From NCBI GenBank assembly GCA_023052935.1, contig CM041298.1:65373838-65437837 (forward strand): a DNA stretch of 64,000 nt, given 5' to 3'. This document shows positions 25,283 to 35,700 of the stretch, piece by piece. The notes beneath the pieces are model-generated. The model did no database searches. It worked only from the letters and a program-made list of their open reading frames with translations, and was not told where the DNA came from. Both the position numbers and the translations under genes were made by a program. Position 1 is the stretch's first letter; each line of letters starts with the position of its first letter. This DNA comes from Piezodorus guildinii (lineage: Eukaryota; Arthropoda; Insecta; Hemiptera; Pentatomidae).

Positions 25283-25800
25283 ATTTCCATTTGTTGTTGT
25301 TGTTTATTCATTTAACGTCCCTTTATGTTACTGTTACTGCTAATCGGACCATCCTACAGTGGGAGACCTAAATTTGGCCTATCCAGGTTTAATTATGATA
25401 GGGACAATAGTTACTACTACTCATGTACTGTATATTTGGTTTATGGCTATTGTACCCTAACTCGGCCTCCACTGGCTCACACCAGTGATCATATATATGA
25501 ATTTATTTATTTTATATTATATGTAATTTGACTTCATTATTTTCTGTATATATGGTATGAATGTGATCTCATACAATTACGACTGTAATATATCTCAATA
25601 AATATTTAAAAACAAAATTATGATAAGGATCTTTAACGAGTACCTGACATTCCACAAGCCTTTTTAGGTTTCCACCGACGAACTACAAAACTAACAATTT
25701 TTACTCCCATTAAAAAATCGTTGGGCCATTTGCCAGGTTTGAACTCGCAACCTTGGGCGTACAAGGCTGTTATGCTAACCACAACATCTCAGCCGGCCCC
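25283..25800 (-). mobile_element. tRNA-derived SINE, family 2, split
   Basis: The reverse strand carries the tRNA-like head (GTTAGCATAACAGCCTTGTA; B box in GGTTCGAACTC-like context at 25738) and the tail near 25283-25390. It is interrupted at 25401-25615. Confidence 0.75.
25401..25615 (+). mobile_element. Short 5'-truncated retroelement inserted in the SINE
   Basis: AATTATGATA at 25391-25400 is repeated at 25616-25625, a 10-bp target duplication. The insert ends in CAATAAATATTTAAAAACAA, a poly(A)-type 3' end. Confidence 0.75.
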
Positions 25801-25829
25801 CATTTCCATTTGTTGAGACAGTCATTCAA

Positions 25830-26440
25830 GCGATTAATATTTCGATTTTAAACTAGTGTTATACCAATCAGAACTACAAAACCGCAAGTCGGACTCGCTA
25901 TAAACTAAAAGAAATGGATGAGAAAAAAATTTATCAAGCTAGGAATGCGCATTCCTTTCAGCATACCAATTAGGAAATCATATAAAACCTATATTAGCCT
26001 TTAGTCATCAAAATTAAATATATAGAACAAATTCCTAAGTTTTTACCGCCAGGAAGGCAACTTTCTTCAAAGTAAAAAAAAAAAATTGCATAGCAAATTA
26101 GTTTTAGCTTCTCGATTTGGAAATGTTAGAGGCGGATTCATATCTGATGCTAAGTTTGCCTATTAGCATTTCTCAGAACCATTTTAATTTATAAATTAGT
26201 TGTCTTATCTATCGAAAAATCGCCAAACTACAAAAACTTTATGAACTGGTATCCCTAGAGGAAGGGGAACGAAATCTGGCATCTTGGAAACAGTAAAAGG
26301 TTGTTATGTCACCGGTCAAAAGAGAGAAACGATCATTTTTGTTTAGCTTTAACAAAAACAATAGAAAGATTAGCCTAAAACCTAAAACCTAAAATAAGGC
26401 TAACATTTGTTAAAGACAAATTGTATAAGCACTGTACCTT
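25830..26440. other. Spacer, nothing recognised
   Basis: No supported gene or repeat boundary. Confidence 0.4.
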
Positions 26441-26848
26441 GTAGTTAGCCAGAGTGGTGTGCCGGTGCTCAATAAAATTCTTTGTGTTGAAAAGATCCTA
26501 TGTTTGTGACGGAGGATCGAAACGTCAAATAGAGAAAATCAAAAAGGAGCTGGGCTCTTCCATTGGGACGATTTGGCTTTGGTTTCGATATCATAACCAT
26601 ATACCCATGATTCGTCACCAGTTATGACCCTTTTGAGTAAATCTGGGTCGTCGTTGACGTCATTCAACAGCTCTAGAGCGATGCTCATGCGACGGTTCTT
26701 TTGGTCAAAATTTAGCAATTTTGGAACAAACTTTGCTGACACTCGTCTCATGCCCAAAACGTTAGAAAAAATTTCATGGCACGAGCCAAGCGATATACCG
26801 ACATCCTCAGCAACTTCTCTGATAGTGATTCGACGATTTTCATATTTA

Positions 26849-27166
26849 TATTCTCATTATTAAGTTTTATCGAAATATTCTATTTGATGTTATCTAATGA
26901 ATTTTCAAGTCCTTTAAAAACGTGATTTAGAAATGCGGTCATTTTCTAAAAGTACTAATTACGCATTTATTTTCGTTTCAAATCATTCTAAAAAAAATCA
27001 TTCCATAACTTTAATACGATGTTATTATTATAGTAAAAAAATAATTCTAAATTTTAAGGCAAAAAGACCCAAATTAGGTAGTTTAATAATATAGTAATGA
27101 GAGATTTTCGCACTTCCTGTAAAATTTCCTAGAATGGATATAGTACCTTTTGGAAATCAACGTCTC
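26849..27166. mobile_element. Family T element, short type, left end missing
   Basis: It is collinear with 38270-38616 (ATGCGGTCATTTTCTAAAAG, ACCCAAATTAGGTAGTT) and ends with the T inverted end ACCTTTTGGAAATCAACGTC TC. Its left inverted end is lost at the mariner border. Confidence 0.8.
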
Positions 27167-27170
27167 AATT

Positions 27171-28498
27171 GAGACGTTGATTTCCAAAAGGTACTATATC
27201 CACTTTAGACAATTTTACAGGAAACGCAAAAATCTGTCATTTATTTATTATTGGCCTAATTTACGTGATTCTTTTTTTATTAAAATCAAAAGTTGATTTA
27301 TAAAGGTGTTACCAACTCATTTTTCCAAATTATTGCACTTTTCCGATGACTTTTAAACAATATAATATGGATTTAGTACTTTTTGGAACGAAACATGGAT
27401 ATAGTACTTTTTGGAACGAATTAAAAGGGATATAGTACTTTTTGGAAGAATATAACGCGAGGTAAGTTGGTAACAGTCACTATAACCTTCCTGATCCAAC
27501 ATTACCGATAACTAACGTCTTTATATCGTTAATTACTAAGTTATGTATATTTCCTTATTCTCCCTCTGAGAAACATCTTTCTTTGTTGGTTAATTACATT
27601 GATTATCTATTATTCATAAAGAAAGTGAATATTCAAAGGACAATATATCTATTTATGGCACTATAATAAGAAAGTATGTAATTATGAAGTTTGTTTTGAA
27701 CTTGTATTTACTATTTGTGTGAATTTAGCAAATTTAATTATATTATTAACGACGTGTATACAATATTTAACCATAGATACTGATAAATAATAACTTTTGA
27801 GCTTTTATTTTACATAAAAAAATCGACTACTAAGTTAGATCATGCACGGATTTTCTTCACATATTTAGCAAGTTCGTGGAATGCTAATTCCAACTATTTG
27901 CTGCATAAAATACCATTATTCTATTAAAATGAGAGTTTCTGAAAAATTTTAAACCAAATTTATGTTGCTGCAAGAAGAAATACTATGAAAAAACTTAATT
28001 TAATTGACAACCTAAAAGAACCAAAGCGACGCAACTAAGTTTTTCAAATAGCCTAAAAACTGATTATTAGGTTAAAACCAGTGATCAAAATAATAGCGGT
28101 GATTCAAGACGTGCTCAATGAACCAATAAAAATGCATAAAATGATTAAAACAATAAATTAATGCTGATATATTACGCGGTTAGGTGCTTCTGCCGTTTAG
28201 TAGGAAATATAGTACCTTTTGGAAGGAAATGAAAGGAAAGGTTATATCTGTTTACATAGGATATAGTACTTTTTGGAACGAAACATGGATATAGTACCTT
28301 TTGGAATGAAATAAAATGTGGATTTAGTACCTTTTGGAATGAAATGAAATTTTTAAAGACTTTTTTAAAGGATTTTTATGTTTCTTGGATAAAATTTGAT
28401 GACGGATTTAGATAAAACCAAACCATTAGAATACAAATATGTGAAAATATCAACTTTGAAAAAAATGTCCTTTAGTACCTTTTGGAAATCAACGTCTC
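27171..28498. mobile_element. Family T element, long type
   Basis: This 1328-bp element has inverted ends GAGACGTTGATTTCCAAAAG on the left and the exact reverse complement on the right, flanked by AATT on both sides. Inside are seven more copies of the end motif, all in one direction: three near 27367-27450 and four near 28205-28340 (GGATATAGTACTTTTTGGAA and close variants). No coding capacity. Confidence 0.88.
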
Positions 28499-28890
28499 AA
28501 TTGTTGACGTGCTTGGGCGTCCAGAGCGAGGCTCGTCATTGGCATCTTCCCGACCATCTTGTAAGAGTTTGTACCACTTGTAAACATTTTTTTTTACTCA
28601 AAACAGTTTCACCGTGTGCCACTGTCAACATTTCAAGTGTTTTGGAGGACTTTATTTTATTTTTTACACACAATTTGATGCAAATCCTTTGATCCATATT
28701 TTTCGATAGAAAAAAAATCGTCAAGTACTCAAAACACTTATAACTTTTACGCCTCTCACAACCAAACAAAAAAATGCTATACACTTGAAACTTGGTACAG
28801 ATGTTCGGGAAGAGTCTACCAACATAACAAAACAAAAAAATCGATAATCGAAAGTACGTTGCCCGCGAATTTAAAAAGTCGCCTTACTTT

Positions 28891-28895
<5 letters not shown>

Positions 28896-28954
<59 letters not shown>
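28896..28954. repeat. (TA)n microsatellite
   Basis: It sits against the end of the mariner, where the TA target would be. Confidence 0.95.
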
Positions 28955-28960
<6 letters not shown>

Positions 28961-29125
28961 TAAAAATTAACTCTTTTTGAGTTAATGAAATTGAGTCTTT
29001 CCTAATGGAATCTGTAATAATATTGTATTTCAAATTTACGGGTATATATCTCCAGAAGAAATGTACAATAGAAATTTTATATTATAAAATTTAATTATCT
29101 ATATGTTGTATAATTGCTTTTACGC

Positions 29126-29130
<5 letters not shown>

Positions 29131-29190
<60 letters not shown>
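29131..29190. repeat. (TA)n microsatellite
   Basis: Pure TA run. Confidence 0.95.
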
Positions 29191-29194
<4 letters not shown>

Positions 29195-29199
29195 CCAAT

Positions 29200-29500
29200 A
29201 GAAATCATAGCATAGTTTTATGCACAATTTAAGGATGCGGTCACCAATAAAACACACCAATAAGTCAAACATATTTTATTTGTGTGCCGATGTTTCGGCC
29301 TACATTGTGGACCTACATCAATCCATTCAGACACCCCTACTTTATATACTTCTGATATACATGAACTCCCTTTATTTCCTCAAAATTTATTATTATATTT
29401 TACATAGTAATAGTTAACATTGACTTCTGAAGATACTGTCGCAGAATCAGCAAATAAAATTGTCTTATTGGAGTGTTTTATTGGTTACCGCATCTCCAAC
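29200..29500 (+). repeat. Family W repeat, copy 1
   Basis: It contains GTGTGCCGATGTTTCGGCCT and CATTGTGG, shared with 57410-57450. Its outer parts (GCGGTCACCAATAAAACAC and GTGTTTTATTGGTTACCGC) form an inverted pair about 240 bp apart. Confidence 0.7.
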
Positions 29501-29945
29501 TAACATTTCCATTATATACAATCCAATATCTTTCTATTTCGATGAATAGTGCTAAACTCAATGCATTAGATTAAATTTAAAGTTGTTCAAAAGATAATAA
29601 TAACAAAATCTCGTTAAAATGAATGCCTCTTTATTATAGAAGTATTTCGAGTTGCCTCGACAAGTCGATATATTAGGTCGCGATTGTTCTTGGTACAGGT
29701 TAGCTCAAAACCTTTGGTACGTGGAGCAAGGAACTTCCTTTCTCTGGGATCTGGATGGCCGTGGTTCTTTCGTCCGCTCCTCAGGATCTCGTAGTCACCG
29801 ACTTCTTACTTTAATAATTTTCTTCAGAGAGATATATTCATCGTTATCTGGAATACGAATAGATTTAGTGTTTATTTATAATCCAGCAACTAATATGATC
29901 TAATAGCGCACTCTATTTCAAAATTTGATATTAACACAAATACAA
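29500..29945. other. Spacer with an unassigned ORF
   Basis: The 83-codon plus-strand frame at 29652-29903 has no recognisable domain or conserved copy in the window, and I do not call it a gene. Confidence 0.35.
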
Positions 29946-31135
29946 AAATCTGGCACGGGAAACACACGACTTTCACTTACCTCCGTAGTTGAAGATCGAT
30001 TAAAGAATTTTCAAATACAGTTAGAGATAAAAATTAGTGAAACTGATAAAGAATTAATTAAATTGAATTTCTATATATAACTGTGTTTTATTAAAAAAAC
30101 CTATTATATTATTATCTAAAATAATCAGTTAGTTTTATGGGCTTTTCATCACTATTTATTTTATTTTACAACTTTTACGAACTTTAACAAGCTCGTCTAT
30201 AAGATAATATTTTTTTCATTCCAACGGTATATTACTGTTTTTATGTTAATAAACAAAATTTTTTTTTTTAATCATTTTATTGGTATTTACAACTGTATTA
30301 ACAAAAATACATCAAGTAAATGTGATTTGTTATAAAATACAATGACTTGATATACATGTAGAGAAGCTTCCCATTGGAAGCACTCTAAAAATATTCTAAA
30401 CTAGAAGGTCCCGGGGCCATTTCCTTTTCAGGCGCCTCGGAGGATTATCCGGAATTGATGAGGAAGAAAGGATTGAAACTAGTGGCTTAGAGTGCGAATG
30501 GAGTTTGTCATGAAAGGATTGATACCTGGTCCGAGCCAAATTAGTAACAAAGGGAACATTAAGGTCTTTATGGATAAGTTTATTCGTAACAAAGTAAGGA
30601 GCATTGAGGATTTTACGAAGGACTTTGGATTGTAAGGATTGGATGCGGGAAGAATTTAATGGTTTAGTAGAGCCCCAAAGCCTTATTCCGTAAGTCCAGA
30701 TTGGTCTTATAATAGTCATGTAGATGAGCCTTTTGTAGTTCAGACGAAGGTTTGACCGTTTGTCTAGTAAGTGTTGAAGCAGCCTAAAGCGGCGAGCAGT
30801 TTCTTGTCGTTTTAGTTGTGTATGTGGATTCCAAGTTAGGCGTTTGTCAAGATGAAGTCCTAAGTATCGATCTGTTCAACAGGAGCTAGGTGAGTGTTAT
30901 TAAAGGATACTGTAGGGCAGGAAGTCAAAGGTTTACGACGAAGGGTAAAGGTTATTTGATGGGATTTGTTGGAATTTATTTTTAATTTCCAGTTCTGACA
31001 CCATACTTCAAGGTCTTTGATATGGGCTTGAAGTGTATTTGGGGCAACAAACGTGTATTTCCGTTGAATACTGGAATTCGAAAATTTTCACGATCTCAAT
31101 ACTTTCCCTTACTATATATAGTAAGTGAAAGTAAA
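29946..31135 (-). repeat. Family X repeat split by a Jockey-type LINE
   Basis: It begins TCTGGCACGGGAAACACACG and resumes after the LINE at about 31047 with CGTGTATTTCCGTTGAATAC, ending at TATATATAGTAAGTGAAAG. Confidence 0.75.
30262..31046 (-). pseudogene. Jockey-type LINE, 5'-truncated
   Basis: Reverse ORF 30719-30396 encodes the RT C-terminal region: PIWTYGIRLWGSTKPLNSSR, IQSLQSKVLRKILNAPYFV and then RRLKRKWPRDLL. Further RT frames continue to about 31046. The poly(A) tail is at 30262-30272 on the minus strand. It sits inside family X. Confidence 0.85.
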
Positions 31136-31424
31136 AAAGCAGGGAAAACTGACACTTATGTGTTTCATTGCGTTAGAGTATTTCATTAATGGTCCATCCA
31201 ACCTTAAAAGGAGAGAAGAATGGAGATGATTAAGAGCGTAGACTTTAATATCATAATTACTAGAAATCCACTACAACCCATTTTGATGAAATATTTTTTA
31301 ACATCTTTTGTCTCCTAATAAACCAAAACATTTAGCATTTGCATGAAACATTCTAAAGACAAACCCTACATGTAAAAAAATAAAATAAAATAGAAAGATA
31401 CGATTAGTCGAAGTGTTCAATGCG

Positions 31425-31860
31425 ATACCTAGGACTCCATCTTGACAAACGTCTTACTTGGAATCCTCATACAAGACTAAAACGACAAGAAACTGCTCGT
31501 AGATACCGTTTAATACAACACTTACTTGACAAACGATCAAAACTCCCTATTTACTAAAAAAAAAATTATTTATATAATCATTCTCAGATCTATTTGGACA
31601 TATGGCATGGGGTATGGGGCTATACTAAACCATCAAATTCCTCCCACATCCAAACCTTGCAATCTAAAATCCTTCGAAAAATCCTAAATGCTCCATATTT
31701 TGTTACTAATAAAATCATCCATAAAGAAAGACCTCAATATCCCACTAGTTGCTACCAAAATTGATACATCCCCTTTCATTCCAAACTACCAGTTCACACA
31801 ACCCCGCTTGCCAGTAAACTGTCGTCTCCATCTACTCCTGATAATCCTCTGAATGTTTCC
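31425..31860 (+). pseudogene. Jockey-type LINE fragment
   Basis: Forward frames read YLGLHLDKRLTWNPHTRLKR, QETARRYRLIQHLLDKRSK and LQSKILRKILNAPYFVTNK. Stops and an A-run insertion break the frame. Same family as 30262-31046, opposite strand. Confidence 0.8.
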
Positions 31861-31904
31861 ATCAAAACTCAATGTAGTTCTTTAATTTTTTTATCAACTT
31901 TAAC

Positions 31905-31982
31905 TTCATTTAAAAAGTCTTAATTTGATTTTAACAACGGATTTAAGTAAACGTCGTGCCTTGTGCGCACCAGATTTTTTTA
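31905..31982 (+). repeat. Family X, end remnant
   Basis: It keeps only the X end (AACGGATTTAAGTAAACGTC, GCGCACCAGATTTTTTT). Confidence 0.6.
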
Positions 31983-32009
31983 ATAAACACAATAACGTTG
32001 TAATCGCAT

Positions 32010-32470
32010 GTTAAATTAATTAATTATTAGCATATAATATCTTTAAACCATTGAATATAACAAAAGCGTATAAATACACATAGGCACAAGCGAAAACATT
32101 TTTTTTTTTTCTGGTGGCGCGACAAGCCGTGTAATCTGGTCGGGTGTAATTTGTTGGGAGAATACACACACTCGCATTTCTCAATTAACTTTATAGGGTA
32201 GGGTTATCACTCCCAACGCCTATTTTCGTGACTAGTTACCATCTGCCTGACGGGTCTCATGAGGCTGTGAGTGAATCCCTATTTAATTAATTGCTTGAAA
32301 AGTTCCCTCCGGACTGAAATTCGAACTCACAACCTTTGGCGTAGTTGCCACTCAGCCATGGGTTCCCTTACAAAAAATTAATTAATTATTAGCATATGAT
32401 ATCTTTATACTACTGAATGTAATGTAAGCGTATAAATACACATATGCCCAAACGAAAACATATTTTTCCT
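32010..32470. repeat. Two about 93-bp direct repeats flanking a SINE
   Basis: 32010-32102 and 32377-32470 share AATTAATTATTAGCATATRA and AGCGTATAAATACACATA with scattered differences. The SINE lies between them. They are too long and too diverged to be a simple target duplication. Confidence 0.75.
32105..32368 (-). mobile_element. tRNA-derived SINE, family 1
   Basis: The reverse strand starts GGGAACCCATGGCTGAGTGG (A box) with the B box in GGTTGTGAGTTCGAATTTC. The body shares GACGGGTCTCATGAGG-type and AATAGGCGTTGGGAGT blocks with the other copies. Confidence 0.85.
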
Positions 32471-32653
32471 ATACAAAATGTAAATAATACAGAGGAAAAG
32501 AGAGGAAATAGAAAGAGATATAGAAGACAGCGTGAAATAAACTCTAAATATTTACAGAGATAAGAGATGGGCTGGAGACGGGCCAGGGAGTTGGGTTGGT
32601 GGAGGCAGACAGCAGGGCAACCCCCGCCAGAAATAGCGGCTGTCCCAACGTCA

Positions 32654-32735
32654 TCAGTCAGCTTCCTTACTGTGCCATTGCCTCTTCGTCTTCGGCAGCT
32701 TCGTCATCTTGAGCAGGGCCTCGAACTCGGAATCC
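32654..32735 (-). CDS. Exon F: C-terminal tail and stop
   Basis: The acceptor is TTCTACCGCAG. It completes a Ser codon and adds 26 codons that begin acidic (DSEFEALL), become basic (KMTKLPKTKRQWHSK) and end EAD before tandem TGA TGA stops. The exon and the next 80 bases or so of presumed 3' UTR are GC-rich compared with the surroundings, like exon A. No clear AATAAA was seen close downstream; an ATTAAA lies near 32287, inside SINE sequence, so the poly(A) site is not assigned. Confidence 0.8.
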
Positions 32736-35700
32736 CTGCGGTAGAAGGCAAAATACATTAATACTACTGTAGAATTAGCTTTTAACCCCAACATCGAAAA
32801 AAAAAAAAAGCTGAATCCTGTCAGATATGTTCAGTGCCCTTCCCTTATTAACTGGCGAGAAGTCCCAAAGTTTTCTGCGTCGCACGCACAACAAAATCAC
32901 CAATTTAGGTGGACTAATGTCAAGTCAAAAAAAAAAAAAAAGTATGGAACTTCTGAGTGCTTGAACTTCTTATCATTAGCTGGTAAGACGCTTAGTACTA
33001 ATATTTCCTACCATACCTTGTTTACAAATAAATAGTTATTGAATAAATCATTCAGTTCACACAAGTGCCTAATAACCGACAATGGGATTATCTTTATCCG
33101 ATGGCCATTTATTGTGTTCAAGGTGTGTGTAGCTCAAAGACTTTTTGCTTTTATTTAACAATAGATATTACTGAGACAGGCAAGACATTATATTTCCACT
33201 CATTATCTAATATATAAAACTCTCTTGTCACAGTTTTAGTTACCATACTCCTCCGAAACGGCTTGACCGATTTTTATGAAATTTTATATGCATATTCAAT
33301 AGGTCTATACTATCTATTTTTCATACCGTTTTACTTCTCATCCAGCAAGCAGCACGGAGTAGGTATGGGACCGAAGGCCGGTCTCTTCTTTGTCACACAA
33401 TAAATAAGCCTTCTCTCAATCCCTCCACAGTTTTGGGCCATTATTATTGTTTATGCATCAAGAGTAGTAGTAACCTTTACAATTATCATTTTACTATCTC
33501 AGTGTAACTCATGTTTTTACACGTGGCATGCTCTGGAGTGGATAAAACATCCAGTTTGTTTGTTTTAGCTAAAGATGGGCTTTGATTGATCACGCTATAG
33601 CATTAAGAGATTGATATTGTTTTTTAGTGTTTCCGTCATAATTAATTAATAATATATATATAATTTTAAGGAATAAATTAAAAAAATTAATGTTTCGAGT
33701 TTTGTTATGTTTATATTCCCTCATCGTTCACAGCGCTCCGTGTCTCACCCATATACCACATCCTTACACGCTTACAATAAGTTAGTTTTTTTTTCTATAC
33801 TGAAAACTTCCGAGAAATAATTTATGAGGCAAAACAACGTTTGCCGGGTCAGCTAGTTTAATATATATATTGCGATCTACCTATAGAGTTAGTTTACAAA
33901 TTTGTAAATGTATGCCCCTATTCGTTAGCTTTAAAGTGGTGCAAAACAAACCTACCTCAATTGGCTAATCAATGATGTGAGGAGATAAGAATTTTTTTTT
34001 TTTTTAGTACATAAAACAAAATGTGTGCTTATTATGAGTCTCATAAATGTCTATTCCTATTGTGGGCGTCGACACGCAGAGATATTGAAGGAACAATATT
34101 TGGCAAAATAAAGGAACTAAACGTTGAAAACTTTTTTTGTCGTGTTATATTTGGCAAAATAAAGGAACTAAACGTTGAAAACTTTTTTTGTCGTGTTAAC
34201 ATTGAACCCATATTTTGGCTAGACTTTTTCCCATTTACTTGCTCAACTTACCCCACCTGTGAGCCTCTTTGACTTTCTGCATTTAAACAGCTGTATACCT
34301 TAAATTCAGCTTGTTAGAAATAAATTACTGCATTAGTTCTCCATCAATATGTATAGCAAGTCATTAAACCTAATGATGTGAGAAGCTATAATCAATCGCC
34401 CAAGTAGACATTGCTCAACTAGCCCCTCCTTAATGCATTAAATAGCATTCATTAAATTGGTAAACTCTTAATCATTGCTGCCTTAATTAGATATCTGATA
34501 AGGCATCTGTAGACATCCGCTCGCTGTACTCGACGAAATGAAAAACAAAAGGCTTATTTTGCAGAGGAAAACTGCCAAATTTTTCAAATTTATTTTTGAT
34601 AAAAACAAAACCAAAAAGTAAGTTACATCAATCGAAATAGTATCTGTAATTTTAACTTTAACTAACCCCTTCCACCAGATTATGATTTCCAAGAAAACAA
34701 TATCAAGTTTGTTTTTTTCATGACTCATCCTATTATCTTAACACGGCATATAATATTAATGTAACCATATAATGTTAACAATAAAATTAATTGTTTACAA
34801 CTTCTTATGAACATTGATTTTTATCTCCTAAAACCACAATGGCAGGATGTCCATGGCATTTCTGCTTGCTCCAACAATTAATTTTTAAGCCAGCACTAGA
34901 GCAACAATGGATATTGCTGCGGTGAACAATACCTCGTCCAAATAGCGTTTTTCCTTATTGGAAGGGTTGTTTCAACTTCAGTGAACAAGTTTTTGATATT
35001 TAATTTAATAATGTAAAAATAATAATACTAATGCTTTGATATCACATTCAAACAATATTTACAGAATAAACAAAGGTAAAGTCAAACAATAAATATAAAA
35101 AATTTAATAAATATATATTATAACAAAAATAAAGCATGATATATAACCAAAATTAATACTGTTTAGAAATAAATGAACATCTTAAACATACATATTTCTT
35201 TACCAAGTGATAATTTTTATTTTAGTTTTTTTTTTTACTATTTCTTATTGATTTATTTTATTTATTCACTAATACTTTTTTTTTGTTAACCAAATCTCCC
35301 ACAAACAGATACGACCTATGGGTTTAACACCTTGAAACACAAATGCTTGCGGAGGGAAAAGCAGAATCTGAGGGATCCCAGTGCTTCTCTCAGCCACGTC
35401 ACTGGTGAGTGATTAGCGAAAGTTGAGAGAGGCCGCCATAGCCACAAACGTGCTGCACCTAGGAGGTGGCGGAACTCAATTATAAATATTTATAAAATGT
35501 CTAGGGGCCACTGTCATTTCAAACTTAGAGGAGGGTTTGTACGGATGTGCGGAGCTGGCTGGATAGGGGATGTACTAAAGCAGTGGTTCCCAACAGTGGT
35601 CCGCGAGATGTTAGAAAATTTTATTAAAATATTTTAATAAAAAATCCTTAAAAATCTTGGCTAGTAACAAAAGCAACTAACGTACTGCACAAACTCATTA

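Larger units (their letters stand above)
26545..28895 (-). pseudogene. Mariner copy interrupted by family T elements
   Basis: The reverse strand begins near 28895 with an end reading CAAAAAGTAAGGCGACTTTT. It continues with a 5' leader and an N-terminus at about 28697 (MDQRICIKLCVKNKIKSS), then, after a frameshift, VYKWYKLLQDGREDANDEPR and SGRPSTST up to 28503. After the T elements it resumes at 26848 with NRRITIREVAEDVGISLGSC, FVPKLLNFDQKNRRMSI and ITGDESWVYGYDIETKAK, which includes the first catalytic Asp (ITGDE). It stops near 26545, so the rest of the catalytic domain is absent. About ten codons are missing at the T junction. Confidence 0.85.

Noticed and set aside
26440..26545. Mariner continuing to its 3' end
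   Set aside because: The translation after SQWKSPAPF does not continue as transposase, so the element is truncated or rearranged here.
29652..29903. 83-codon plus ORF
   Set aside because: No domain, no conserved copy and no splice context; left as unassigned sequence.
32567..32761. 64-codon plus-strand ORF
   Set aside because: Antisense shadow of exon F and the 3' UTR.
34021..34272. 83-codon plus ORF with internal repeat
   Set aside because: The repeat is the 51-bp DNA tandem duplication in family V; no domain and no splice support.
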